From Halomonas sp. A40-4 (lineage in GTDB: Bacteria > Pseudomonadota > Gammaproteobacteria > Pseudomonadales > Halomonadaceae), in NCBI RefSeq assembly GCF_015767635.1, contig NZ_CP065230.1, positions 1 through 64,000 on the forward strand: DNA of 64,000 nucleotides. The letters run 5' to 3'. Positions 49,342 to 62,580 of this stretch are shown here, in pieces. Both the position numbers and the translations under genes were made by a program. Each line of letters opens with the position of its first letter. Position 1 is the first letter of the stretch. Below the pieces are notes generated by a model, which was not told the origin of the DNA, ran no database searches, and saw nothing but the letters and a program-made list of their open reading frames with translations.

Positions 49342-50919
49342 TTAACCGAAGGTGATCAATGGGTGGCCGGTCATCGCTTGAGGAACCTCTTGATTCATCA
49401 TGCGCAAAAGCGTCGGGGCAAGATCACATAGCCGTCCATCCTCCAGCGCCCCTGGACGTTCTCCAATGTAAACCAGTGGCACCATAAAGGTGGTGTGGGC
49501 GGTTTGCGGTGCGCCGGTCTCGGGGTGGACCATCTGCTCGGCGTTGCCATGATCGGCGGTAATCAGGCAGGCCCCGCCCGCGCGCTCAATGGCTTCGACC
49601 ACGCGTCCCGCGCAGGTATCGACGGTTTCTATGGCTTTTACTGCGGCGTCAAAGTCACCGGTGTGGCCCACCATATCGCCGTTGGCGTAGTTGCATACCA
49701 TCAGGTCAAAGCGGCCGCTATCGATGGCCTCAACCAACTTGTCGGTAATCTCGACGGCGCTCATTTCGGGCTTTTCGTCGTAAGTTTTCACGTCGCGCGG
49801 TGAGGGGACGAGAATACGCTCTTCGCCTTCATATTCGGCTTCATTGCCGCCCGAAAAGAAGAAGGTGACATGGGGGTATTTTTCAGTTTCGGCGATGCGC
49901 AGCTGTTTCAAGCCGCGTTTGGCCACGACTTCCCCCAGAGTGTCGTTCAGGTCCGAGGGCGGGAAGGCGGCTGGTGCGGGAATATCGGCGGCGTACTGGG
50001 TCATCATGACCAGCCCATCGCCCGCGAGCTTGGGACAGACGCGCCGCTCGAAACCATTGAAGTCAGGCTCGACGAAGGCGCGGGTCAGTTCGCGAGCGCG
50101 GTCCGAGCGGAAGTTAAGGAATATTGCCGCGTCGCCATCCTGTAATGTGATGGCCTTGTCTTGGGAGCCGTCACTCAGCGGAATGCTACTGGCGGCCACA
50201 AATTCATCGGTTTCACCACGGTCGTAGGCATCGCGCAACGCCGTTTCAGCGCTGGTGGCATAGTAGTCGGCGTGGCCGTCAGTGAGCAGGCGGTAGGCTT
50301 GCTCAACACGCTCCCAACGGTTGTCGCGATCCATGGCGTAAAAGCGACCGATGATCGAGGCAACAAAGCCGTTGTCAGCCCCTACCAGCTCAGCCAGACG
50401 GGCGTTGGCACGCTCTATGGAGCGCAACGCGCTTTGTGGCGGCATATCCCGGCCGTCCAGGAAGGCGTGAACATAGATACGCTGGGCGCCGCGGCGGGCC
50501 GCCAGCTCCGCCATGGCGATAAAGTGGTCCTCGTGACTGTGAACGCCACCGGGCGAAAGCAGCCCCAGCAGGTGAACGGGACGTCCGTTGGTCACTGCCT
50601 CGTCGATGGGCCGGGTCAGCACGTCAATGGTGTCCAGGTCGCCGTCTTCAATTGCCTTGGTGATGCGGGTAAAGTCCTGGTAAACAATGCGGCCGGCACC
50701 CAGGTTCATGTGGCCCACTTCGGAGTTCCCCATTTGCCCGTCAGGTAGCCCGACGTGGCGCCCATCCGTGTGGACAAAGGCATGTGGTCGGTCAGCCCAG
50801 AGTTTATCCATTACCGGTGTGTTGGCGGCAGCTACTGCATTGTGCGCGTTGTCGGGGTTGTGGCCGTAGCCGTCTAAAATAATTAACGCGACGGGGCGGG
50901 GAGTGCTTGCAGTGTCCAT
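49342..50919 (-). CDS. gpmI: 2,3-bisphosphoglycerate-independent phosphoglycerate mutase
   Basis: GpmI converts 3-phosphoglycerate to 2-phosphoglycerate with two Mn2+ ions. It is an alkaline-phosphatase superfamily enzyme of 525 residues. [10 protein letters not shown] supplies metal ligands and [17 protein letters not shown] the catalytic Ser. [11 protein letters not shown] and [10 protein letters not shown] carry further ligands. I chose the ATG at 50919, which has AGGAGA upstream; the frame is open to 50955. It starts the gpmI-envC-ctpA operon and is divergent from the rhodanese gene. Confidence 0.96.
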   Translation of the reverse strand: MDTASTPRPVALIILDGYGHNPDNAHNAVAAANTPVMDKLWADRPHAFVHTDGRHVGLPDGQMGNSEVGHMNLGAGRIVYQDFTRITKAIEDGDLDTIDVLTRPIDEAVTNGRPVHLLGLLSPGGVHSHEDHFIAMAELAARRGAQRIYVHAFLDGRDMPPQSALRSIERANARLAELVGADNGFVASIIGRFYAMDRDNRWERVEQAYRLLTDGHADYYATSAETALRDAYDRGETDEFVAASSIPLSDGSQDKAITLQDGDAAIFLNFRSDRARELTRAFVEPDFNGFERRVCPKLAGDGLVMMTQYAADIPAPAAFPPSDLNDTLGEVVAKRGLKQLRIAETEKYPHVTFFFSGGNEAEYEGEERILVPSPRDVKTYDEKPEMSAVEITDKLVEAIDSGRFDLMVCNYANGDMVGHTGDFDAAVKAIETVDTCAGRVVEAIERAGGACLITADHGNAEQMVHPETGAPQTAHTTFMVPLVYIGERPGALEDGRLCDLAPTLLRMMNQEVPQAMTGHPLITFG

Positions 50920-51173
50920 AAAATTTCTCCTGATGAGTGGCGAACCGGACGGCATAAAGCCAATCGGGGTCGCGACTAATGCATGCTTGGGGCATCATAA
51001 CGCAGCCAGTGGCTGAGCGTCATGAATAGGGCCTGTTGACGTTTCACGCATGGCCGCGCTGGTGCTCGTTTTTATTCGCGGCCTGCGCGCGCTGGCGTCA
51101 GACGTGTATACTTGTCGCGTTCTAATGGTGGCAATGCCGCTTTTTTCTGTATTGACCAAGAGATTGTGTCGCG

Positions 51174-51596
51174 ATGATCGATCAGCTGTTCGAATTCGTA
51201 ATGAATCACCCCCTATTGGTAGGGGCGTTTGTGCTGGCGCTGATTGCGTGGATTGTGTACGAAACACGCAGCGCCTCAACCCATGCGCTAACGGCCACTG
51301 AGGCCACGCAGCTCATTAACCGTGAAGACGCCGTTGTACTGGATATCCGTGAAAGTAAAGACTTTAAAACGGGGCATATTGCCGGTGCGCGGAATATTCC
51401 CCAGAGCAGCCTTGATAGCCGCATGAATGAGCTGAATAAAGTGAAAGACAAGCCGATCATTGTGGCGTGTAAACATGGACAAAGTTCAGGTGCTGCCCAG
51501 GCGAAGCTTGCGAAAGCAGGCTTTGAACGCGCCTTTAAATTAAAAGGTGGCATGGCGCAGTGGCAGGCTGACGGCCTTCCGGTGGTTAAAAAGTAA
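51174..51596 (+). CDS. Membrane-anchored rhodanese-like protein (YibN-type)
   Basis: The 140 residues combine one N-terminal membrane helix (PLLVGAFVLALIAWIVY) with a cytoplasmic rhodanese domain. The active-site loop is CKHGQSSG with Cys99. In E. coli the similar yibN precedes grxC and secB; here grxC is missing and secB follows after about 70 bases. The sulfur acceptor is unknown. Confidence 0.9.
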   Translation: MIDQLFEFVMNHPLLVGAFVLALIAWIVYETRSASTHALTATEATQLINREDAVVLDIRESKDFKTGHIAGARNIPQSSLDSRMNELNKVKDKPIIVACKHGQSSGAAQAKLAKAGFERAFKLKGGMAQWQADGLPVVKK

Positions 51597-51668
51597 GCGT
51601 CGATACGCACGTTACTTATTGCATGAACGATTGCACTGACTATTGCATCAACAACGAGGAGTTCTCAC

Positions 51669-52178
51669 ATGGCGGAAGATAACAACACCCCGCAGGCTGG
51701 CGCGCAAGCCGACGACAAACCGCAGCTCAAATTTTCGCTGCAACGTATTTACGTAAAAGATATTTCGTTTGAAGCGCCCAATTCGCCGTCGGTGTTCCAG
51801 GACGCGTTCAAGCCCAAGGTCAACCTCGACCTTAATACCAGTAGCAAAAAAATTGCCGATGACCAGTATGAAGTGGTCGTTAAAGTGACGGCGCAGGTTA
51901 ACGACAAAGAAACCGGTACGACTTCCTTTTTGGCGGAAGTTGAGCAGGCAGGCCTGTTCCGTATCTCCGGTATCGAAGGTGCCCAGTTGGATCAAACCTT
52001 GGGTGCCTTCTGCCCGAACCTGCTGTTCCCCTACGCCCGCGAATGCGTGGATAATCTGGTCAACCGTGGTGGCTTCCCGCCGCTGATGCTGGCGCCGGTG
52101 AATTTTGAAGCGATGTACGCGCAGCGTAAGCAACGCGAGAAACAACAAGCTGACCAGGCTGAAGCGAATACGCACTAA
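51669..52178 (+). CDS. secB: Protein-export chaperone SecB
   Basis: SecB is a tetrameric chaperone that keeps preproteins unfolded and passes them to SecA. The 169 residues include [17 protein letters not shown], the [11 protein letters not shown] region and the [20 protein letters not shown] block of the family. The start at 51669 has GAGGAG upstream. The acidic N-terminal tail is somewhat longer than in E. coli (155 residues). Confidence 0.96.
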   Translation: MAEDNNTPQAGAQADDKPQLKFSLQRIYVKDISFEAPNSPSVFQDAFKPKVNLDLNTSSKKIADDQYEVVVKVTAQVNDKETGTTSFLAEVEQAGLFRISGIEGAQLDQTLGAFCPNLLFPYARECVDNLVNRGGFPPLMLAPVNFEAMYAQRKQREKQQADQAEANTH

Positions 52179-52217
52179 ATGATGTTGGCGACCGACTGGT
52201 ACGCCCGGCACGGGAAA

Positions 52218-52937
52218 ATGCCGCGCCTTTATGTCCCCGGGGTGTTTCGCCCAGGCGATGAGGTGGTGCTCCCGGAAGGCCCTGCGCGACATGTGACACG
52301 GGTGTTGCGGTTGGGTGAAGGCTCGCCCCTGGTGCTGTTCGATGGCAATGGCCATGAGGCGGGTGTGCGCCTTGTCGACGTAGGCCGCAAGCAGACAACG
52401 GTGGGTATTGAGGCTGTTTGGCCGGGTAACGGTGAATCGCCGCTGGCCGTGCATCTAGGCCAGGCAATTTCCAAAGGCGACCGGATGGATTATGCCATTC
52501 AGAAGGCCGTCGAGCTTGGCGTGTCTGCCATCACTCCGCTGTATACCGAGCGGGGTGATGTGCGCCTTAAAGGCGACAGGGAAGCCAAAAAGCTGGCCCA
52601 TTGGCAGGCGGTGGCTGCCAGCGCCTGTGAGCAGAGCGGGCGTGCGTTCGTGCCGCCGGTCAACCCGCCCATCACCCTCAAGGCATGGCTTGAGGCGCGC
52701 CAGGAGCCGCTGCGTTTAATGCTGCATCTGGCGACTGGCCATGCCTTCGATCGCCAAGACCGTCCCACGTCGGCTGCATTGCTTATCGGCCCGGAAGGCG
52801 GTTTGAGCGAGAGTGATATTGATGCCGCCCAAAATGCTGCCTTTAAACCGCTAACACTCGGCCCACGGGTTTTGCGTACGGAGACGGCGCCGGTGGTGGC
52901 GTTAACCCTTCTTCAGCATTACCTAGGCGATTTGTAA
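52218..52937 (+). CDS. rsmE: 16S rRNA (uracil1498-N3)-methyltransferase
   Basis: RsmE methylates U1498 of 16S rRNA. It is a SPOUT-class enzyme of 239 residues. The PUA-like N-terminus (PRLYVPGVF, ARHVTRVLRL) is followed by the knotted SAM-binding domain with AISKGDRMDYAIQKAVELGV, LLIGPEGGLSESD and LGPRVLRTETAPV. I chose the ATG at 52218 (MPRLYVPG), the usual RsmE opening; the frame is open to the ATG at 52179 immediately after secB. Confidence 0.94.
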   Translation: MPRLYVPGVFRPGDEVVLPEGPARHVTRVLRLGEGSPLVLFDGNGHEAGVRLVDVGRKQTTVGIEAVWPGNGESPLAVHLGQAISKGDRMDYAIQKAVELGVSAITPLYTERGDVRLKGDREAKKLAHWQAVAASACEQSGRAFVPPVNPPITLKAWLEARQEPLRLMLHLATGHAFDRQDRPTSAALLIGPEGGLSESDIDAAQNAAFKPLTLGPRVLRTETAPVVALTLLQHYLGDL

Positions 52938-53013
52938 GCCTTCCTCTCTACTACTTTGCCTTGCGTTACCAAGCCCCCATAATGAAAGCCTATTTATTGT
53001 AAGGACGGCACCC

Positions 53014-53706
53014 ATGGTCCGTGAGCCTCACTCTTCCTCCCGACCCGCCAGCGATGCATCTGCTCAACTGGGTGAAGTGGCCTACTTAACCGTTACCGCG
53101 GTGAACAACACTGGCGCCTTTTTGCGCTGGGGGCCCTCCAAGGATGTGCTGCTGCCCTACAGCGAGCAGCGTTTTCGCCCCGACCCCGGCAAACGCGTGT
53201 TGGTTATGCTGTATAGCGACGATCAGGGGCGGCCCGTGGCCACCATGCGCCTGGATCGGTTTTTAACCGATGATGCCTGGGCACTGGATACGGGTGACCA
53301 AGTGGCCGTAGTGGTCGCCGACCGCACCGATCTGGGCATGAAAGTCGTCGTCAATCACCGCTATTGGGGGTTGATCTACCAGGACGATATCAGCCAGCCG
53401 CTGCGTCGCGGCCAGTCGTTAACAGGGTATGTCAAGCAGCGTCGTGAAGACGGACGGGTGGATATTTCGCTGCTGCCGCCCGGCGCTGCCCGCTTGGACG
53501 TGGTAGGTGACCAAGTGCTCAAGGCGCTGCGCGAGAGCGGCGGTTACCTGGCATTGGGGGATAAAAGTACCGCTCACGATATCAAGGCGCGGCTGGGTGT
53601 GAGCAAGAGCGCCTACAAGCAGGCGATTGGGCGACTTTACAAGCAACAGCTGATTACGCTTGAGCCTAACGCCATACGCCTAGTGCCCGGTGCGCTCAGC
53701 GAGTAA
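53014..53706 (+). CDS. CvfB-like S1-domain RNA-binding protein
   Basis: The 230 residues show the architecture of CvfB: repeated S1-like beta-barrels (AVNNTGAFLRWGPSKDVLLPY; GQSLTGYVKQRREDGRVDISL) and a C-terminal winged helix (DIKARLGVSKSAYKQAIGRLYK). CvfB-type proteins bind RNA; their targets are poorly known. The ATG at 53014 has AAGGACGG upstream. The family is often near 280 residues, so this form is somewhat short. Confidence 0.8.
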   Translation: MVREPHSSSRPASDASAQLGEVAYLTVTAVNNTGAFLRWGPSKDVLLPYSEQRFRPDPGKRVLVMLYSDDQGRPVATMRLDRFLTDDAWALDTGDQVAVVVADRTDLGMKVVVNHRYWGLIYQDDISQPLRRGQSLTGYVKQRREDGRVDISLLPPGAARLDVVGDQVLKALRESGGYLALGDKSTAHDIKARLGVSKSAYKQAIGRLYKQQLITLEPNAIRLVPGALSE

Positions 53707-53782
53707 TACGTCTCGCGGTTGGAGCCTGAGAAGCAGTGCGGCATACTGCCCACCTATATGTTCATGTATGGATTGTGCCCCG

Positions 53783-54742
53783 ATGAGTCAGTCAACATTG
53801 CACCTTGGTGTCGTGATGGATCCCATCAGCGACATCGCTTACAAGAAAGATACCACCATGGCGATGCTATGGGCGGCCCAGGACCGCGGCTATACGTTGC
53901 ATTACATGGAGCAGGAAGATCTTTTCTTGAATGCAGGGCAGGCATACGCGCGCATGCGACCGCTGACGGTTTATCGAGATCCCGCGCATTGGTATGAACT
54001 GGGTGAACCCTCAGCCCGGCCGATCAATGAGCTTGACGCGGTATTGATGCGCAAAGACCCGCCGGTGGATGCGGATTTTACCAACGCGGTTCATCTGCTC
54101 GGCTTTGCTGAACGAGAGGGCGTGTTGATTGTCAATCCGACAGATGCCCTGTTGCAGTGTAATGAAAAGCTATTTGCCCAGCAGTTTCCGCAGTGCTGCG
54201 CGCCGACGCTTGTGGCCAGCCGGGCCGACGTGTTGCGCGCCTTTCACGCCGAGCATGGCGATGTGATCTTCAAGCCATTGGATGGCATGGGCGGTACCGG
54301 TATCTTTCACATTGGTCCCGAGGGGCGCAATATCGGTGCCGTGATCGAGCAGCTTACCCTGCGCGGCCAGCGCCAGATCATGGCGCAGCGTTATCTGCCC
54401 GCCATCAAGGAAGGCGACACACGGATTCTGCTAGTCGATGGCGAACCGGTACCCTATGGTCTGGCCCGCATTCCTTCAGCGGGGGAAACACGCGGTAACC
54501 TGGCTGCCGGTGGGCGCGGCGTGAGTCGCGAGCTGACCAGGCGAGACCAGTGGCTTGTTGAGCAAGTGCAGCCCATGATCCGCGAAAAAGGATTGATGTT
54601 CGTCGGTCTGGATGTGATCGGCGATTATATTACCGAGATTAACGTGACAAGCCCCACCTGCGTGCGCGAAATCGACGATCAGCGTGGCACGGATATCGCA
54701 GGGTTGCTGCTGGACGCCATAGAACGTCGCCTTGCTGCATAA
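53783..54742 (+). CDS. gshB: Glutathione synthetase
   Basis: GshB joins gamma-glutamylcysteine and glycine with ATP. It is an ATP-grasp enzyme of 319 residues (315 in E. coli). Motifs are LGVVMDPISDIAYKKDTTMA, MRKDPPVDADF, the ATP loop FKPLDGMGGTGIF, GETRGNLAAGGRG and INVTSPTCVREID. I chose the ATG at 53783; the frame is open to 53690, which lies in the preceding gene. The gshB-algH-ruvX order is common in gammaproteobacteria. Confidence 0.96.
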   Translation: MSQSTLHLGVVMDPISDIAYKKDTTMAMLWAAQDRGYTLHYMEQEDLFLNAGQAYARMRPLTVYRDPAHWYELGEPSARPINELDAVLMRKDPPVDADFTNAVHLLGFAEREGVLIVNPTDALLQCNEKLFAQQFPQCCAPTLVASRADVLRAFHAEHGDVIFKPLDGMGGTGIFHIGPEGRNIGAVIEQLTLRGQRQIMAQRYLPAIKEGDTRILLVDGEPVPYGLARIPSAGETRGNLAAGGRGVSRELTRRDQWLVEQVQPMIREKGLMFVGLDVIGDYITEINVTSPTCVREIDDQRGTDIAGLLLDAIERRLAA

Positions 54743-54822
54743 GCGGCTCTTTATTGCTCTGTCGCGACTTATTTACTGATTTTTTAGGCTGGCTGATGTT
54801 GTCAGTTGGCCGCAGGAGACGC

Positions 54823-55380
54823 ATGCAAAGTTTAAAGCATCATTTCTTGATGGCGATGCCGCACCAGGACGATCCCAATTTTGCGGGGAGCCTGATCTAC
54901 CTGTGCGACCATGATCACAATGGTTGCATGGGTGTGATTGCCAACCGCCCCTTGGAGATCACCCTCGATGCGCTCTTCGAGCAACTGGAATTAGGGGGAG
55001 ATAATAGCCCCTACCGCAACTCGCCGGTGTATTACGGTGGGCCGATGCATAAAGATCGCGGCTTTATTCTCCATACCGGGGATAGTCAGGCATGGGATTC
55101 CAGCCTTCAGGTTGAAGACAACATTTCGCTCACGACGTCGATGGATATCTTGCAGGCATTGGCGAACGGTGAAGGCCCTGAACAGTTTCTGGTCTGCCTG
55201 GGTTGTGCCGGCTGGGAAGTGGGGCAGCTTGAAGAAGAGTTAAAAGAAAACGCCTGGTTGACGGTGGAGGGTCAGGCATCCGTACTATTTGATACGCCAC
55301 CTGCCGAACGCCTCGCCGCGGCGGCAGGCATTCTCGGGGTGGATCTTAACCTGATGACCCGTGATGCAGGCCACGCCTGA
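54823..55380 (+). CDS. algH: YqgE/AlgH family protein
   Basis: AlgH/YqgE proteins are small cytosolic proteins of unsettled biochemical function; in Pseudomonas the gene affects alginate and virulence traits. The 185 residues contain the typical HHFLMAMPHQDDPNFAGS, YLCDHDHNGCMGVIANRP, VYYGGPMHKDRGFILH and CLGCAGWEVGQLEEEL blocks. I chose the ATG at 54823 with AGGAGA; the frame is open to 54754. ruvX follows after 12 bases. Confidence 0.92.
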   Translation: MQSLKHHFLMAMPHQDDPNFAGSLIYLCDHDHNGCMGVIANRPLEITLDALFEQLELGGDNSPYRNSPVYYGGPMHKDRGFILHTGDSQAWDSSLQVEDNISLTTSMDILQALANGEGPEQFLVCLGCAGWEVGQLEEELKENAWLTVEGQASVLFDTPPAERLAAAAGILGVDLNLMTRDAGHA

Positions 55381-55392
55381 TGGTTGAGAATA

Positions 55393-55848
55393 ATGACTGA
55401 AAGCGGTCAGCGCCTTGTGCTGGCGTTTGATTTTGGTACACGGCGCATTGGCGTGGCTGTCGGCAATGAGATGCTGAACAGTGCTCGTGAGCTTGCTCCT
55501 CTCACCGCACGCGACGGTATTCCCGATTGGGAGCTGGTGACGCGCCTTGTCAAGGAGTGGCAACCCGATCTGTTTGTTGTCGGCTTGCCGCTCAATATGG
55601 ATGGCACCGAGTCGGCCATGAGCCTTCGCGCGCGCAAGTTCGGTAATCGACTTCACGGGCGCTTCGGTAAACCTTGTGAAATGGTCGACGAGCGTGGCTC
55701 TACCCAGGAAGCGAAGCACATCGCCCGCGCGGCGGGACACCGTGGCAACTACCGTGAAGAGAGTGTCGACGGTATCGCCGCGGTGTTGATTCTGGAAGGC
55801 TGGTTTGCCCACCAGGAAGGACTTCCCGGTGGGCGCATATCCCGCTGA
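55393..55848 (+). CDS. ruvX: RuvX/YqgF family Holliday-junction-resolvase-like RNase H-fold protein
   Basis: RuvX (YqgF) has an RNase H fold and acts in 16S rRNA 5'-end processing and possibly recombination. The 151 residues include LAFDFGTRRIGVAVGN with the first catalytic Asp, VGLPLNMDGTES, VDERGSTQEA and the last acidic site ESVDGIAAVLIL. I chose the ATG at 55393; an in-frame TTG at 55384 is possible. It converges with pyrB; the stops are seven bases apart. Confidence 0.92.
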   Translation: MTESGQRLVLAFDFGTRRIGVAVGNEMLNSARELAPLTARDGIPDWELVTRLVKEWQPDLFVVGLPLNMDGTESAMSLRARKFGNRLHGRFGKPCEMVDERGSTQEAKHIARAAGHRGNYREESVDGIAAVLILEGWFAHQEGLPGGRISR

Positions 55849-55855
55849 AGGTAGG

Positions 55856-56887
55856 CTAACGGTCGAGCGTGCCCGTCTGGGCGGGGACAAACCAACGTAC
55901 GGGGCGCATTTCCTTTTCAACCAGCTCGTCAACCTCAAGTAGCGTTGCGAAGATGGCCATGCGCATGGGAATGCCGTTATCGGTTTGGCGGAAGATGGCT
56001 AGCCGAGGATCGCCGTTTAGATCCACGTTCAAGTCATTTGCTCCAGGGCGGCTATCGCGGGGCAGCGGATGCATGACGATGGTGTTGTCGCTACAGCGCT
56101 GGTCCAGGAAATCGCGGTTAACCATAAAGTCATTCGAAAGGCCCTGAAAACTCTCGTTCATCTCGTCGGTAAAGCGCTCCTTCTGAATCCGGGTAGCGTA
56201 CACCACATCCAAATCCGAGAAGTCGCTGGCCAGCGAGTTGCGCTGTTCAATACGGTGGCCACGAGATGTGACGAGGTCTACCAGTTGTGCAGGCATTTCA
56301 AGGCCCGGCGGCGATACCAGGGTAATGCGTAGCGGTCCGTAGAGTGACAAGAGCTTGATCAGAGAGTGCACGGTACGGCCGTACTTTAAATCGCCGGTGA
56401 GCAGAATGTGGGCACCGCTCAGTGATTTACCCAAGCGCTGAAACTCTTTATCGATGGTGTAGATATCCAGTAGCGCTTGGCTGGGGTGTTCACCGGGACC
56501 ATCGCCGCCGTTGATCACAGGGACATTTGTCGCCGCAGCAAATTCTGCCACAGACCCCTGGTCCGGGTGGCGCATGACAATGGCGTCGCAATACCCACTC
56601 ATCACGCGGCTGGTATCGTACAGCGACTCTCCCTTGGCCATCGACGAAAAGGTAAAGCCGGTGGTGTCGCACACGCTGCCGCCCAGCCGGCAAAAGGCGG
56701 CATTGAAGCTCACGCGGGTACGCGTACTGGCCTCAAAAAACAGGTTGCCAAGAACTGCCCCCTCTAAAACACGGGTAACCTGGCGGCGCTGTGCAATCGG
56801 CTCCATACGTGCGGCAATGCGCAGTAAATGGTCAACGCGTTCGCGATTTAATGAATCGACAGTTAACAGGTGCTGACGCTGGCTCAT
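55856..56887 (-). CDS. pyrB: Aspartate carbamoyltransferase catalytic subunit
   Basis: PyrB makes carbamoyl aspartate, the committed step of pyrimidine synthesis. The 343 residues (311 in E. coli) carry the carbamoyl-phosphate loop STRTRVSFNAAF, the GDGPGEHPSQALLD block, TGDLKYGRTVHSL and the aspartate-binding MHPLPR. I chose the ATG at 56887 (SQRQHLLTVDSL); the frame is open to 56932. It stands alone on the minus strand, with no pyrC, pyrI or pyrR next to it in this window. Confidence 0.94.
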   Translation of the reverse strand: MSQRQHLLTVDSLNRERVDHLLRIAARMEPIAQRRQVTRVLEGAVLGNLFFEASTRTRVSFNAAFCRLGGSVCDTTGFTFSSMAKGESLYDTSRVMSGYCDAIVMRHPDQGSVAEFAAATNVPVINGGDGPGEHPSQALLDIYTIDKEFQRLGKSLSGAHILLTGDLKYGRTVHSLIKLLSLYGPLRITLVSPPGLEMPAQLVDLVTSRGHRIEQRNSLASDFSDLDVVYATRIQKERFTDEMNESFQGLSNDFMVNRDFLDQRCSDNTIVMHPLPRDSRPGANDLNVDLNGDPRLAIFRQTDNGIPMRMAIFATLLEVDELVEKEMRPVRWFVPAQTGTLDR

Positions 56888-57163
56888 CACGGACCTCGGC
56901 AATAAAGTAAATGCCGCTAGTGTAACCGCCAATTGGCCTGTCGCCGAAGCGCTTTCACGGCGGATAGTGTCTAGCCATAAAACTTTTTCGTATAATCCCT
57001 TGCGTCCTCGTCAGCAAAGCCGTAAAGTACGCATCCGCTGCCGGGGACGCCAGGCGTTGCCAGCGGTGAATGAGGTGTAAAAACCTCGGTTTGTCAGTAA
57101 GTTAGGCAAATAGCAGGAAGGAAAGTTGAGTTAAACATTTCCTTCGCTTCTGCCAAACAGCCG
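56888..57163. other. Gap between pyrB and the rRNA promoter
   Basis: No gene is visible. It must hold the pyrB promoter. A TATAAT at 56991-56996 has no good -35 at the right distance (TGTCTA at 17 bases), and could be an extra rRNA promoter. No FIS sites could be defined by eye. Confidence 0.5.
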
Positions 57164-57191
57164 TTGACAAACATTGGAAAGTGCGTAGAAT
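57164..57191 (+). promoter_or_regulatory. rRNA operon promoter P1
   Basis: TTGACA (57164-57169) and TAGAAT (57186-57191) are 16 bases apart, followed by a GC-rich discriminator (ACGCC). This is the form of a strong, growth-rate-controlled rRNA promoter. It lies about 240 bases before 16S rRNA. Confidence 0.85.
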
Positions 57192-57245
57192 ACGCCTTCC
57201 TCGCTTAGCAGCGGCCACGTCAGGTTTTAAGGCCCGCAAGCGAAA

Positions 57246-57290
57246 CGCTCTTTAATAATGTGATCAGGTAATTCATGTGGGCGCTTGCCG
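57246..57290 (+). promoter_or_regulatory. rRNA leader: boxA and 5' arm of the 16S processing stem
   Basis: CGCTCTTTAATA (57246-57257) matches boxA, which binds the NusB-NusE antitermination complex. The next 30 bases (57261-57290) pair with the spacer segment at 58982-59012 with one bulge and two G-U pairs, with a perfect 16-bp core TGATCAGGTAATTCAT. This forms the RNase III stem that encloses 16S rRNA. Confidence 0.85.
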
Positions 57291-57431
57291 ATGAGGGTGA
57301 TAAATCACCAATTATCAAGGCAAGCGACTCGTCCAAGGTCTTCGGATCTTGAGAGAACGTTTGAAAACCTTGAGCCAAGTTTGATCCGCTTTTGTTACTT
57401 TCGAGTGACAAGTAAGGATTACAATGATTGT

Positions 57432-58963
<1,532 letters not shown>

Positions 58964-59257
58964 AACGATGCATCATCCTCGCGGTAAGCGCTCACAATGA
59001 ATTACCTGATCAGATAGCTGTCGATACGCAGTGATAAGCGTTTTCTTCACGTTAAAAAAGAGAAAAGACCTTTTTTTCCTTTTAATGTGAGCAAAGCATC
59101 CGCTTATCACTGCGCATAGCAGTCGCTCTTTAACAATGTATATCATGCTGACATGAACGTTTTTTTAAGACGTTTATACGTAATTGTTTTGTGATACGTC
59201 TCAAGCGTATCCGGCAATCGTTATCATTGCGAGACACCAGACCCCTTCGGGTTGTAG
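58964..59257 (+). other. 16S-23S spacer without tRNA genes
   Basis: The spacer is about 294 bases and contains no tRNA: no T-psi-C loop or isoleucine or alanine anticodon arm is visible. It carries the 3' arm of the 16S stem (58982-59012), a perfect 14-bp inverted repeat CGCAGTGATAAGCG (59027-59040) with its partner at 59101-59114, a second boxA (CGCTCTTTAACA, 59124-59135) and the 5' arm of the 23S stem (59218-59247). Confidence 0.85.
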
Positions 59258-62149
<2,892 letters not shown>

Positions 62150-62295
62150 ATAACACCCAAGGGGTCTGGTCGTGATGATAACGACGCGTGTGAAGACACG
62201 CAGAGAACCGGATACGCGTACTGAGCCAAGTGGTGATGACACAGGGCTTGGTAGGAGACGCACACAAAACACAGCATGATATGCATTTAAAGTTA

Positions 62296-62414
62296 CGCCT
62301 GACGACCATAGCAAGCGTGAACCACCTGATCCCTTGCCGAACTCAGCAGTGAAACCGCTTCGCGCCGATGGTAGTGTGGGGTCTCCCCATGCGAGAGTAG
62401 GTCATCGTCAGGCA
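62296..62414 (+). rRNA. rrf: 5S ribosomal RNA
   Basis: The gene is about 119 bases from CGCCTGACGACCATAGC to GTCATCGTCAGGCA; the ends pair. The CCGAACTCAGCAGTGAAAC core is typical. A terminator follows at 62429, then a degenerate repeat of the 3' end. Confidence 0.95.
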
Positions 62415-62428
62415 CCTATACCGCAGAA

Positions 62429-62454
62429 AACCCAGCCAATCGGCTGGGTTTTTT
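62429..62454 (+). terminator. First terminator of the rRNA operon
   Basis: AACCCAGCC (62429-62437) pairs with GGCTGGGTT (62442-62450) around a 4-base loop, followed by a T run. Confidence 0.92.
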
Positions 62455-62459
62455 GTTTA

Positions 62460-62526
62460 GGGGTCTCCCCATGAAGAGTGCCGGAGCGCCGCTCTGGTCA
62501 TCGTCAGGCACCTATCCCGCAGAAAC
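62460..62526 (+). repeat. Degenerate repeat of the 5S 3' end and its trailer
   Basis: The 5S tail and trailer (62378-62430) recur here. GGGGTCTCCCCATG (62460-62473) and GGTCATCGTCAGGCACCTAT (62496-62515) are exact copies of 62378-62391 and 62400-62419, and CCGCAGAAA (62517-62525) follows as in the first copy. The bases between the first two blocks differ and are longer. The 5' two-thirds of 5S is missing, so this is not a second gene but a remnant or a recombination product. Confidence 0.85.
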
Positions 62527-62555
62527 CCCCGAGCACATCGTGCTCGGGGGTTTTT
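62523..62555 (+). terminator. Second terminator of the rRNA operon
   Basis: AAACCCCCGAGCAC (62523-62536) pairs perfectly with GTGCTCGGGGGTTT (62540-62553) around a 3-base loop, followed by more Ts. Its 14-bp stem is stronger than the first terminator. On the minus strand it could also stop transcription of the SDR gene. Confidence 0.92.
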
Positions 62556-62580
62556 GTTTGTGTGAAAGAAAAATAAACAA

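Noticed and set aside
51041-51050. parS-like half site GTTTCACGCA
   Set aside because: Only the left half matches; the palindrome is broken.
51648-52454. 268-codon antisense frame over secB and rsmE
   Set aside because: It covers two clear genes on the other strand and is rich in His and Arg as shadows are.
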